From JAHIYU01 sp964476155 (GTDB lineage: Bacteria; Krumholzibacteriota; Krumholzibacteriia; LZORAL124-64-63): DNA of 53,803 nt. Positions 8,339 through 17,654 of this stretch are shown here, piece after piece (the stretch's first letter is position 1; the number at the start of each line of letters is the position of its first letter). Under the pieces are notes generated by a model, which was not told the origin of the DNA, searched no databases, and was given only the letters and a program-made list of their open reading frames with translations. The position numbers were made by a program, and so were the translations under genes. Where the stretch lies: positions 1 through 53,803 of the forward strand of contig CAYYYS010000017.1 in NCBI GenBank assembly GCA_964476155.1, in the 5' to 3' direction.

Positions 8339-8452
8339 AACTGCTCCTGAAGTTGATTGAAAACGCAGATGCGAAATCCGCGGCAAATCTAGTCAGTGGC
8401 GCAGGAATATCAATGTGGAAACGTGTGTTTTTGTAGGTTCTGAACATCGCTC

Positions 8453-8478
8453 TCAAAGTGTACACGTGTACACTTTGA
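8453..8478. promoter_or_regulatory. Perfect 26-bp palindrome between divergent transporter and icd genes
   Basis: The half-site is TCAAAGTGTACAC and the two halves match exactly around a central CACGTG. It lies in the 336-base gap between the transporter start (8338) and the icd start (8675), so an operator acting on one or both promoters is the simplest reading. The core TACACGTGTA is shared with the palindromes at 4853 and 5975. The rest of the gap (8479-8674) has no convincing gene. Confidence 0.55.
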
Positions 8479-8674
8479 TTATGAGTCTCAGACCACGGTG
8501 TTATCCCACGAGCATGCCATCAACAGGCCCCGGATCGAGTCCACAACCCCAACAGCCCTTGACCCTACCGCCACCACAAGGCATGTTTTCAAGCGGCCCA
8601 TCATCCGCAGCACGACCCCCGATCCGCCTCGACGCGCGGCGGGACCCCATGAGTTCAACGCCGAGGAAAAAGAC

Positions 8675-10900
<2,226 letters not shown>

Positions 10901-10926
10901 ATAGTCTCGTCAGGCGGGAATTGGAT

Positions 10927-10950
10927 GGCCGGCACCTGGTGCCGGCCCTT
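10927..10950 (+). terminator. Intrinsic terminator after icd
   Basis: A 9-bp GC-rich hairpin (GGCCGGCAC / GTGCCGGCC, loop CTG) is followed by CTTTTCTCT. It ends the icd transcript just before the convergent copper-protein gene and could act weakly in both directions. Confidence 0.8.
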
Positions 10951-10968
10951 TTCTCTATCCACAGCGCG

Positions 10969-11358
10969 TTACCGATACAATGACTTAACCCCGCTCCAGG
11001 TCGACGCCTCATTAGGCACCGAAGGCGTCACCCGAACGATTCCGGTCATGCCCAGCCCCACGTGCGGGCGGCAGAAGTACGGATAGTCGCCCGTGGAATC
11101 GAACAGGAACGTGACGGTCGTGCTGAACGAAGTCAGCGGATCGTCGAAGAAAACGCCGATGTTCGGATCGGCCAGGTCCGTGCCGCTAGTGACGGTATGC
11201 GTCCCGCTCGACCAGATCCATTCCACGGTATCCCCAGCAGTGACGGTGAGATCGTCGGGTACGAAGGTGATGCCCACCTGGTTGACGGTGTGGGTCGCGG
11301 CGAAGGCCGACGTGGCCAGAAGGATTGCCAGGATCAGGATTCCGTTAGCTTTTCTCAT
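10969..11358 (-). CDS. Plastocyanin-like blue copper protein with C-terminal LYR tag
   Basis: The 129-residue precursor has a signal peptide (cleavage likely after SAFA, residue 20) and one cupredoxin domain. The type 1 copper ligands are visible: His54 in SGTHTVTSG, then Cys96, His99 and Met104 in YFCRPHVGLGMTG. It would carry single electrons outside the cytoplasmic membrane. After the domain comes a short linker and the ending WSGVKSLYR (121-129), which resembles the end of the protein at 746-1372. The tag is outside the normal cupredoxin fold, so it probably serves localisation or processing. The gene is divergent from the ArsC-fusion regulator. Confidence 0.88.
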   Translation of the reverse strand: MRKANGILILAILLATSAFAATHTVNQVGITFVPDDLTVTAGDTVEWIWSSGTHTVTSGTDLADPNIGVFFDDPLTSFSTTVTFLFDSTGDYPYFCRPHVGLGMTGIVRVTPSVPNEASTWSGVKSLYR

Positions 11359-11416
11359 CGTTTTCTCCCTCGAAAACGTGGGTGTCTCGGTGTTGCATGT
11401 CGGGACAGAATACTAT

Positions 11417-11437
11417 TGTAGATGAAATTTGTCTACA
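11417..11437. promoter_or_regulatory. Inverted repeat between copper-protein and regulator genes
   Basis: TGTAGA and TCTACA are separated by 9 bases in the AT-rich part of the 183-base divergent intergenic region. On the minus strand the right-hand side reads CTACAAT, a fair -10 box for the copper-protein gene. An operator for one or both genes is possible; no known consensus is matched. Confidence 0.35.
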
Positions 11438-11541
11438 TTTGCCGCGGCCCCACACCTTGACCCACACGCACACCTCGGATATACATTTCCAAACACCCGT
11501 TACCCGAATTCGCCTCGCGCCGAACGACCGCGGAGACCACC

Positions 11542-13335
11542 ATGCCGGCACCCTCGAAAATCCTCTTCATCTGCCTCGACCACACCAGTCGCAGCCAGAT
11601 GGCCGAAGGCCTGGCCCGCGAGCTGGGCGGCGAGCGTGTCGAGGTGTACAGTGCCGGCATCACCGCCGACGGCGTGCACCCGCTGGCGATCAAGGTCATG
11701 GCGGAAATCGACATCCCGATCGCCGACCAGACCTCGCGCACGATCGCCGACCTGCCGAACGGCGACTTCGACCTGATCATCACCCTGTGCAACGACGCGC
11801 GCACCGCCTGCTTCGATCGTAAGACCCTGTCCAACGCCGACCGCAAACACCTGCTCGGCGGCGTGCCCGAATACCTGCACTGGCCGGTGGCCGACCCCGC
11901 GGTGACCGCGGCCAGCAAGGACGAGGCGATCGACGCCTTCCGTCACACCCGCATCCGGCTCCGCGCTCGCATCGCGGCCCTGATCAACGACGGTTACCTC
12001 GCGGCCCTACGCCACCAGCGCGACCGCCTCCAGCACTTCGCCGACATACTCGACGAGGGTATCCTCATCCACGACGACATGCGCAACATCTACCTGGTCA
12101 ACGAGGCCTTCCTGCGCATCTCGGGCTACACGCGCGAGGACCTTATCGGTCGCGACTGCCACGAGGTCTTCCCGCCCCACGGCTTGTGCGGCGACGACTG
12201 CCGGTTCGGCACCTCTTCGAGCGGGCTGGCAGGCCGCAAGACCTGCCGCATTCCCCTGATCACCGCCGACGGCGCCAAGAAACAGCTGCGCATGACCACC
12301 GAACCCCTGGCGCTCGAGCCGGACCGCATGGGCATGATGGCCGTGCTGCACGACGAGACCGCGGTGCGCGACCTGCGCGCCGAGCTGTCGGAAAAACGTC
12401 GCTTCCACGGCATGGTCGGCACGAGCCGCGCGGCGCGCGAGGTCTACGCGACCATCGAGTCGGTGAGCGTGTCCGACTACCCGGTGCTGGTCACCGGTGA
12501 GAGCGGCACGGGCAAGGAACTCGTGGCTGGCGCCATCCACAACGAGAGCTCACGGCGGGCCGGCGTGTTCGTGCCGGTCAACTGCGGAGCCATTCCCGAG
12601 ACCATTGTCGAGAGCGAGCTGTTCGGCCACGTACGGGGCGCGTTCACCGGAGCGATCCGCGACAAGAAGGGGCGCTTCGAACTGGCCGACGGCGGCACGT
12701 TGTTCCTGGACGAAGTGGGCGAGCTGCCCATGGCGATCCAGGCCAAGTTGCTGCGCGTGCTGGAGACGAAGAGTTTTACACGTGTCGGTGACGAGCGGGA
12801 GATCACCGTTGATATCCGTATCATCAGCGCGACCAACCAGGACCTGCGCCAGATGGTACGGGACGGGCGCTTCCGGGAGGACCTGTTCTATCGGCTGTGC
12901 GTGGTGCCGTTGAATCTACCGCCGTTGCGGGAGCGCCGGGAGGATATTCCGTTGCTGGTGGAGCATGCGCTGGAGATGATCGGCAAGGAGACTGGTCGCG
13001 AGGCGCTGCGGGTTGGCGGGCCGGCCATGGATGTGATCATCGGCCACACCTGGCCTGGTAATATTCGTGAACTGATCAATGCCATGCAGTTTGCTTCGTT
13101 GCGCTGTCGGGATGGGGAGATTCGGACCGGGGATTTGCCGCCGGAGATTCGGCAGTCTGACGGGCGGCCTGAGCCGGCCGCAATTACCAGCCCAGGCTCT
13201 CGGCGCTTCAAATTGACACCGGGGGCAGTTGAGCGGGCGTTAGCTGAGGCTGGTGGCAACAAGGCTAAAGCCGCACGGTTACTCAACGTTGGGCGTGCCA
13301 CCTTATATCGTTTCCTTGAGCGTCAAAAGACATAA
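11542..13335 (+). CDS. Sigma-54 activator with N-terminal arsenate reductase-like domain (ArsC-PAS-AAA+-Fis)
   Basis: The 597-residue protein joins four modules. Residues 1-150 are a low-molecular-weight phosphatase/thioredoxin-type ArsC domain with P-loop CLDHTSRS (Cys11, CX5R) and a second redox pair TLCNDARTAC (Cys83, Cys90), the three-cysteine arrangement of staphylococcal ArsC. Residues about 160-285 are a PAS domain with four cysteines (206, 216, 220, 235). An AAA+ sigma-54 ATPase follows, with Walker A GESGTGKE (319-326) and the RpoN-contact loop GAFTGA (366-371). A Fis-type helix-turn-helix ends the protein. I infer a sensor of arsenate, oxidants or thiol state. The P-loop Asn of ordinary ArsC is His here, so catalysis may be altered. 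It lies directly upstream of a sigma-54-type promoter and a peroxide-defence operon. Confidence 0.9.
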   Translation: MPAPSKILFICLDHTSRSQMAEGLARELGGERVEVYSAGITADGVHPLAIKVMAEIDIPIADQTSRTIADLPNGDFDLIITLCNDARTACFDRKTLSNADRKHLLGGVPEYLHWPVADPAVTAASKDEAIDAFRHTRIRLRARIAALINDGYLAALRHQRDRLQHFADILDEGILIHDDMRNIYLVNEAFLRISGYTREDLIGRDCHEVFPPHGLCGDDCRFGTSSSGLAGRKTCRIPLITADGAKKQLRMTTEPLALEPDRMGMMAVLHDETAVRDLRAELSEKRRFHGMVGTSRAAREVYATIESVSVSDYPVLVTGESGTGKELVAGAIHNESSRRAGVFVPVNCGAIPETIVESELFGHVRGAFTGAIRDKKGRFELADGGTLFLDEVGELPMAIQAKLLRVLETKSFTRVGDEREITVDIRIISATNQDLRQMVRDGRFREDLFYRLCVVPLNLPPLRERREDIPLLVEHALEMIGKETGREALRVGGPAMDVIIGHTWPGNIRELINAMQFASLRCRDGEIRTGDLPPEIRQSDGRPEPAAITSPGSRRFKLTPGAVERALAEAGGNKAKAARLLNVGRATLYRFLERQKT

Positions 13336-13348
13336 AGAGATATAAACG

Positions 13349-13430
13349 TGTCTCACGATGCTGTCTCTATGGACATGTCATGATACACTATATATGTCTC
13401 ATGAGGCATGTTGGCAATCTGTATCATCGC
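13349..13430 (+). promoter_or_regulatory. Repeated TGT(C/A)TCA elements, candidate enhancer sites
   Basis: Three copies on the plus strand (13349 TGTCTCACGATGC, 13395 TGTCTCATGAGGC, 13420 TGTATCATCGC) and one on the minus strand (TGTATCATGACATG, 13387-13374) share TGT(C/A)TCA. They lie 80-165 bases before the predicted start site of the peroxiredoxin operon, the usual place for sigma-54 activator binding. The likely binder is the adjacent Fis-type regulator. Confidence 0.5.
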
Positions 13431-13485
13431 AGAAACAGCCCTACATCAATTGTAATACCAGCAGGTTACGTCTTTTTCTCTATTC

Positions 13486-13501
13486 TGGTCTGTTATGTGC
13501 A
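13486..13501 (+). promoter_or_regulatory. Candidate sigma-54 (-24/-12) promoter of the peroxiredoxin operon
   Basis: TGGTCTGTTATGTGCA has the invariant GG and GC exactly ten bases apart, with good flanking matches (CTGG and GTGCA). The predicted start site is near 13512, about 36 bases before the first gene. The preceding gene encodes a GAFTGA-type sigma-54 activator, which supports the assignment. Confidence 0.55.
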
Positions 13502-13547
13502 ATAGCCCTGCCCCAAGACCGTAACAGATCCCGACCCGGAGGCCCCT

Positions 13548-13754
13548 ATGCAGCCCTTCAACCAGAACCTCCTCAAGCTCCAGGAGCTAACCAGAGAGAT
13601 GCTCGCCCTGGCCGACGAAGGCGATCGCGACCGCATCGACGACTCCTGCGGCATCCTGTACGGGATTCTGAGAGACACCGCCTACCGCCTGCGCACCCTG
13701 ACAGAGAAAGAGTGTCGGCAGCACGAACAGTCCGGAAAATGGAACGACAAGTAA
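13548..13754 (+). CDS. Small conserved-looking cytoplasmic protein, unknown function
   Basis: The 68-residue product is charged and helical with no signal or membrane segment (QNLLKLQELTREMLALADEG and DSCGILYGILRDTAYRLRTL). It has two cysteines and a long amphipathic helix, compatible with a small adaptor or coiled-coil protein. GGAGG is well placed before the ATG. It is the first gene after the candidate sigma-54 promoter and is followed 42 bases later by the peroxiredoxin gene, so a role in peroxide or iron stress is likely. I do not recognise the family. Confidence 0.7.
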   Translation: MQPFNQNLLKLQELTREMLALADEGDRDRIDDSCGILYGILRDTAYRLRTLTEKECRQHEQSGKWNDK

Positions 13755-13796
13755 CACCCAAGTCCCAAGAAAACCCTAGTCCCTGGGAGGACAACA

Positions 13797-14387
13797 ATGT
13801 CTAGTCTGGTAACCCGCGAAGCCCCCGATTTCACCGCCATGACCGTCATGGGCGACAACACCTTCAACGAGACCTTCAAGCTCAGCGACCTGCGCGGCCA
13901 GTACACCGTGCTGTTCTTCTATCCCCTCGACTTCACCTTCGTGTGCCCGAGCGAGATCATCGCGTTCGACAAGGCCTACGACAAGTTCAAGGCCAAGAAC
14001 TGCGAACTGGTCGGCGTGTCGATCGACTCCCAGTTCTCGCACTTCGCCTGGAAGAACACGCCCGTGAACGAGGGCGGCATCAGCCAGGTCAAGTTCCCCC
14101 TGGTGGCCGACCTCACCAAGCAGATCAGCCGCGACTACGGCGTCCTGATCAACGACGCGGTGGCCCTGCGCGGTCTGTTCCTGATCGACAAGGACGGCAT
14201 CGTCCGGCACAGCGTTATCAATGACCTGCCGCTGGGCCGCAACGTGGACGAGGCCCTGCGCATGCTGGACGCCCTGCAGTTCACCGAGGAGCACGGCGAG
14301 GTCTGCCCCGCCAACTGGAATTCCGGCGACGAAGGCATGAAGCCGACCGCCGATGGTGTTGCCGAGTATCTGGGCAAGCACGCCTAG
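13797..14387 (+). CDS. Typical 2-Cys peroxiredoxin (AhpC/Prx1 type)
   Basis: The 196-residue enzyme reduces peroxides with a peroxidatic cysteine in the motif FTFVCPSEI and a resolving cysteine near the C-terminus in GEVCPANW. The thioredoxin-fold signature YPLDFTF and the length fit the Prx1/AhpC class. The motif AWKNTPVNEGGI matches the loop typical of this class. A strong GGAGGA ribosome site precedes it. No AhpF reductase is nearby, so thioredoxin or another thiol system probably recycles it. It is the main enzyme of the operon that ends with two ferritin-like genes. Confidence 0.93.
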   Translation: MSSLVTREAPDFTAMTVMGDNTFNETFKLSDLRGQYTVLFFYPLDFTFVCPSEIIAFDKAYDKFKAKNCELVGVSIDSQFSHFAWKNTPVNEGGISQVKFPLVADLTKQISRDYGVLINDAVALRGLFLIDKDGIVRHSVINDLPLGRNVDEALRMLDALQFTEEHGEVCPANWNSGDEGMKPTADGVAEYLGKHA

Positions 14388-14452
14388 ATCGATCCCGACC
14401 GGGACGCGTCGCGACGGCGCGTCCCCAACCACTTTTTCACGAGAGGACCGAC

Positions 14453-14893
14453 ATGTCCGCCAGGCAAGCCCAGGAAGCCATCGTCGAGAACATGACCCAC
14501 TGGCAGAATATCGAGGACGCGGCCGTGGCCACCACGGGCGAGATCATCGAGAAGACCGACAACCCCGTCATCAAACTCGTGATGGAGATCATCCAGCAGG
14601 ACTCGCGGATGCATCACCGGATCCAGAAGGCCATCGCCGACAGTCTGACCGAAAAGGCCATCACTCTGACGCCCGACGAGCTCGGCGCGGTGTGGTCGAT
14701 GATCGAGAAACACATCGCCATCGAGGAAAAAACCGTTACCCTGGCCAAGGCAAGCCTCGCCGCTACCGAAGGCAACAAGAGCCTGATGGTGCAGCGATAC
14801 CTGCTGGAATACCTATTGATCGACGAAGAGAAGCACGACCGGCTTCTGGGCAACCTCGAGGCGATCAAGAAGGACATGTATCCTTACGCCTGA
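14453..14893 (+). CDS. Ferritin-like four-helix diiron protein
   Basis: The 146-residue helical protein has likely iron ligands in MHHRIQKA, IEKHIAIEEK and IDEEKHDRLL, the last being an E-x-x-H motif of the ferritin superfamily. It has no signal peptide and should be cytoplasmic. It is shorter than classical ferritin and lacks an obvious rubredoxin domain. The gene lies 65 bases after the peroxiredoxin gene and just before a ferritin gene, so it probably oxidises or stores iron or scavenges peroxide. Precise subfamily (Dps-like, bacterioferritin-like or rubrerythrin-like) is unclear. Confidence 0.75.
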   Translation: MSARQAQEAIVENMTHWQNIEDAAVATTGEIIEKTDNPVIKLVMEIIQQDSRMHHRIQKAIADSLTEKAITLTPDELGAVWSMIEKHIAIEEKTVTLAKASLAATEGNKSLMVQRYLLEYLLIDEEKHDRLLGNLEAIKKDMYPYA

Positions 14894-14950
14894 TGGGTTG
14901 GACAGATGACGCGGCCGTGATGCAAACCTCAAAGCAAGAGGGATGAGACA

Positions 14951-15469
14951 ATGCTAGACATGAAGGTCGAAGAAGCCATCAACGACCAGATCAACGCCGA
15001 GTTGTACTCCTCGTATCTGTATGTGGCGATGTCCAACCATTGCTCGCAGATCAACTTACCCGGCGCCGCCCACTGGATGCGGATGCAGGCCGTCGAGGAA
15101 CTCATGCACGTCGCCAAGTTCAGCGATTATATCCACGACCGGCAGGGCACGATTGCGCTCGGCGCCATCGAAGCGCCCCCGGTCACGTGGGAGTCGCCGC
15201 TGGCCGTCTTCGAGGAATCCTACAAGCACGAGGTCATGGTCTCTGGCCTGATCAACACCCTGGTCGATACCGCCATGGCCGCCAGCGATCACGCGACCGT
15301 CAACTTCCTGCAGTGGTTCGTTGGCGAGCAGGTTGAAGAAGAATCGACCGTCGACGATATCGTGCAAAAGCTGAAGCTCGTGGGCCGTGCCGACGGCGGC
15401 ATCTTCATGATCGACCGGGAGCTGGCCGGACGGCCGCTGCCCCAGGCTCCCGGCGCGACCGGCGCCTAG
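14951..15469 (+). CDS. ftnA: Ferritin (non-heme, FtnA type)
   Basis: The 172-residue product is a recognisable bacterial ferritin: INDQINAELYSSYLYVAMSN supplies the first ferroxidase glutamate, AAHWMRMQAVEELMHVAKF the E-x-x-H pair, and WFVGEQVEEE the C-helix ligands. It would assemble as a 24-subunit shell storing Fe(III) in the cytoplasm. The C-terminus is slightly extended (LPQAPGATGA). It closes the peroxide/iron operon; a 110-base promoter region for the pdh operon follows. Confidence 0.92.
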   Translation: MLDMKVEEAINDQINAELYSSYLYVAMSNHCSQINLPGAAHWMRMQAVEELMHVAKFSDYIHDRQGTIALGAIEAPPVTWESPLAVFEESYKHEVMVSGLINTLVDTAMAASDHATVNFLQWFVGEQVEEESTVDDIVQKLKLVGRADGGIFMIDRELAGRPLPQAPGATGA

Positions 15470-15538
15470 CAACAAGCCAGACACCGAGAAACGATTCGAA
15501 AAGGGAGATGGAACTCCCTGTCTCAATGCGATGACAAT

Positions 15539-15557
15539 GCGAGTTATAATCATTCGC
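15539..15557 (+). promoter_or_regulatory. Promoter -10 box overlapped by a Fur-box-like sequence upstream of pdhA
   Basis: GCGAGTTATAATCATTCGC matches the 19-bp Fur consensus at 13 positions and contains TATAAT, a perfect -10 box (15544-15549). A clear -35 box is not visible. The site lies 23 bases before the pdhA ATG and just after a ferritin gene, so iron-linked control is plausible but unproven. Confidence 0.4.
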
Positions 15558-15579
15558 AATACGCAGTAGAGGACGTAAA

Positions 15580-16671
15580 ATGCCTAGAAAAACGATAGCC
15601 GAGTTCAAGCTGGAATACCTCCAGATCCTGGACGAAACCGGCAATCTGGACGCCAAGCTCGAGCCCAAGCTCGACGACGCCCACCTGCTCGAGATATACC
15701 GCTACATGACGCTGGCCCGCGAGGGCGACAAGCGCATGCTCAACCTTCAGCGCCAGGGCCGTATCGGCACCTTCGGTCCCTCGACCGGCCAGGAGGCCAT
15801 CGCCGTAACCACCGCGCTGGCCATGAACGACGAGGACTGGCTGGTCGGCGCCTTCCGCGAACTGGGCGCGCGCCTGGTGCGCGGCGAGACGCTGCTCGGC
15901 AACCTGCTCCTCTACAACGGGTGCGAAGAAGGCAACGCGGTGCTGCCCGCCGAAAAGCGCGTCCTGCCTATCAGCATCATCATCGCCACACAGAACCTGC
16001 AGGCCGTCGGCCTCGGCTACGCCATGAAATACAAGGGCGACAAGGGCGCCGTGGTCAGTATCATGGGCGACGGCGCCACCAGCGAAGGCGACTTCCACGA
16101 GGCCCTGAACTTCGCCTCGGTGTGGCGCACGCCGGTGGTCTTCATCTCGCAGAACAACCAGTGGGCCATCTCGGTACCGCGCGATAAGCAGATGAACTCG
16201 CGGACCATCGCCCAGAAGGGTTTTGCCTACGACATGCCCTGCATCCAGGTGGACGGCAACGACGCCCTCGCGATGCACGTGGCGGTGACCGAAGCTCTCG
16301 AACGGGCGCACGCCGGCGAGGGGCCGACCTTCATCGAGGCCGTCACCTATCGCCTGATGATGCACACCACCGCCGACGACCCGCGCAAGTACCGGTCCGA
16401 GGCCGAGGAGAACGAGTGGTGGGAAAAGGAACCCCTCAAACGCTTCCGCGCCTACCTGGAGCAGAAGGGTTTGTGGGACGACCAGCGCGAGGACACCCTG
16501 CACGCGGAAATCAAGGCACAGATCGATGCCGACGTGAAGGAATTCGAGTCGCGCACCGACTTCAAGCCCGATGCGCCATTCGACTACGTGTATGCCGACG
16601 ACCACCCCGAGATCGAAGCCCAACGCGCCGAGTTCCTCAAGGTGACCGGAAGGGAGGCCAAACGTGGCTAA
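15580..16671 (+). CDS. pdhA: Pyruvate (2-oxoacid) dehydrogenase E1 alpha subunit
   Basis: The 363-residue thiamine-diphosphate enzyme has the cofactor/magnesium motif MGDGATSEGDFHEALNFASV followed by the conserved QNNQWAISVPRDKQ. Upstream, RIGTFGPSTGQEAIAV is typical of PdhA. With E1 beta it decarboxylates the oxoacid and passes the acyl group to E2 lipoyl. The pattern fits pyruvate, although a branched-chain enzyme cannot be excluded from sequence alone. GAGGA precedes the ATG, and the next gene starts inside its last codons. Confidence 0.92.
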   Translation: MPRKTIAEFKLEYLQILDETGNLDAKLEPKLDDAHLLEIYRYMTLAREGDKRMLNLQRQGRIGTFGPSTGQEAIAVTTALAMNDEDWLVGAFRELGARLVRGETLLGNLLLYNGCEEGNAVLPAEKRVLPISIIIATQNLQAVGLGYAMKYKGDKGAVVSIMGDGATSEGDFHEALNFASVWRTPVVFISQNNQWAISVPRDKQMNSRTIAQKGFAYDMPCIQVDGNDALAMHVAVTEALERAHAGEGPTFIEAVTYRLMMHTTADDPRKYRSEAEENEWWEKEPLKRFRAYLEQKGLWDDQREDTLHAEIKAQIDADVKEFESRTDFKPDAPFDYVYADDHPEIEAQRAEFLKVTGREAKRG

Positions 16672-17644
16672 GCTAAACATGGTCCAGGCCATCAATCTGG
16701 GGCTCACACAGGAAATGGCCAACGACAACGACGTCATCATCCTGGGTGAAGACGTGGGTGTGGACGGCGGCGTGTTCCGCGTCACCGACGGCCTGCTCGA
16801 CACCTACGGAGACACGCGCGTCCTGGACACGCCCCTGGCCGAATCCGCCATCGTCGGCTCGTCGATCGGCATGGCCCTGGCCGGTCTGAAGCCCGTGGCC
16901 GAAATGCAGTTCAGCGGGTTCAGCTACCTGGCCATTCACCAGATGGAAGGCAACGCGGCGCGCTTTCGCAGTCGCAGCCAAGGCGTGTGGACCTGTCCGA
17001 TGGTGCTGCGCATGCCCTACGGCGGCGGCGTTCGCGCCCTGGAGCACCACTCCGAAAGTCGCGAAGTGTTGTGGGCTCACAACCCCGGCCTCAAGGTGGT
17101 CATCCCGTCTTCACCGCGGAACGCGCGCGCCCTGATCGTGGCCGCCATCCGCGACCCGGATCCCGTCGTCTTCATGGAGCCCAAGCACAGCTATCGCGCC
17201 TTCAAGGAAGAGGTGCCCGAGGACGAGGAAGTCATGCCCATCGGCAAGGCCCAGGTTGTCCAGGAGGGTACCGACGTGACCCTGATCTCGTGGGGCGCCA
17301 CCCAGCGTATGGCCTTGAAGGCGGCCAAGGCCGTGGGCGAGGAGACGGGCAAGTCGATCGAGATCATCGACCTGTTGACGATCTCACCCATGGATACAGA
17401 GACCATCGTCGCGTCGGTGAAGAAGACCGGACGCTGCGTGGTGGCGCAGGAAGCGGTGAAGTCCTTCGGACCCGCTTCGGAGATCATCGCGCGCCTCAAC
17501 GACCACGCCCTGATGTACCTGGAGGCCCCGGTGGCCCGGGTGACCGGCTACGACGTGGTCACGCCGAATTTCATCCGCGAGAAGATGTACATGCCGACCG
17601 TGGAACGCATCGGTAATGCGCTGCGCGAAACGCTCGAATTCTAG
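16664..17644 (+). CDS. pdhB: Pyruvate (2-oxoacid) dehydrogenase E1 beta subunit
   Basis: The 326-residue subunit begins with a GTG at 16664, overlapping the pdhA stop by eight bases with GGGAGG upstream. Family features are NDNDVIILGEDVGVDGGVFR, TPLAESAIVGSSIGMALAGLKPVAEMQF and RMPYGGGVRALEHHSES. It forms the alpha2beta2 E1 heterotetramer and contributes the pyrimidine-binding half of the thiamine site. The C-terminal APVARVTGYDVVTP segment is also characteristic. Translational coupling with pdhA matches the need for equal subunits. Confidence 0.93.
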   Translation: MAKLNMVQAINLGLTQEMANDNDVIILGEDVGVDGGVFRVTDGLLDTYGDTRVLDTPLAESAIVGSSIGMALAGLKPVAEMQFSGFSYLAIHQMEGNAARFRSRSQGVWTCPMVLRMPYGGGVRALEHHSESREVLWAHNPGLKVVIPSSPRNARALIVAAIRDPDPVVFMEPKHSYRAFKEEVPEDEEVMPIGKAQVVQEGTDVTLISWGATQRMALKAAKAVGEETGKSIEIIDLLTISPMDTETIVASVKKTGRCVVAQEAVKSFGPASEIIARLNDHALMYLEAPVARVTGYDVVTPNFIREKMYMPTVERIGNALRETLEF

Positions 17645-17654
17645 GAGGCGACCC

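Noticed and set aside
13408..13430. TTGGCAATC...ATCGC as a sigma-54 promoter
   Set aside because: GG and GC are 14 bases apart instead of ten; the element at 13486-13501 has correct spacing.
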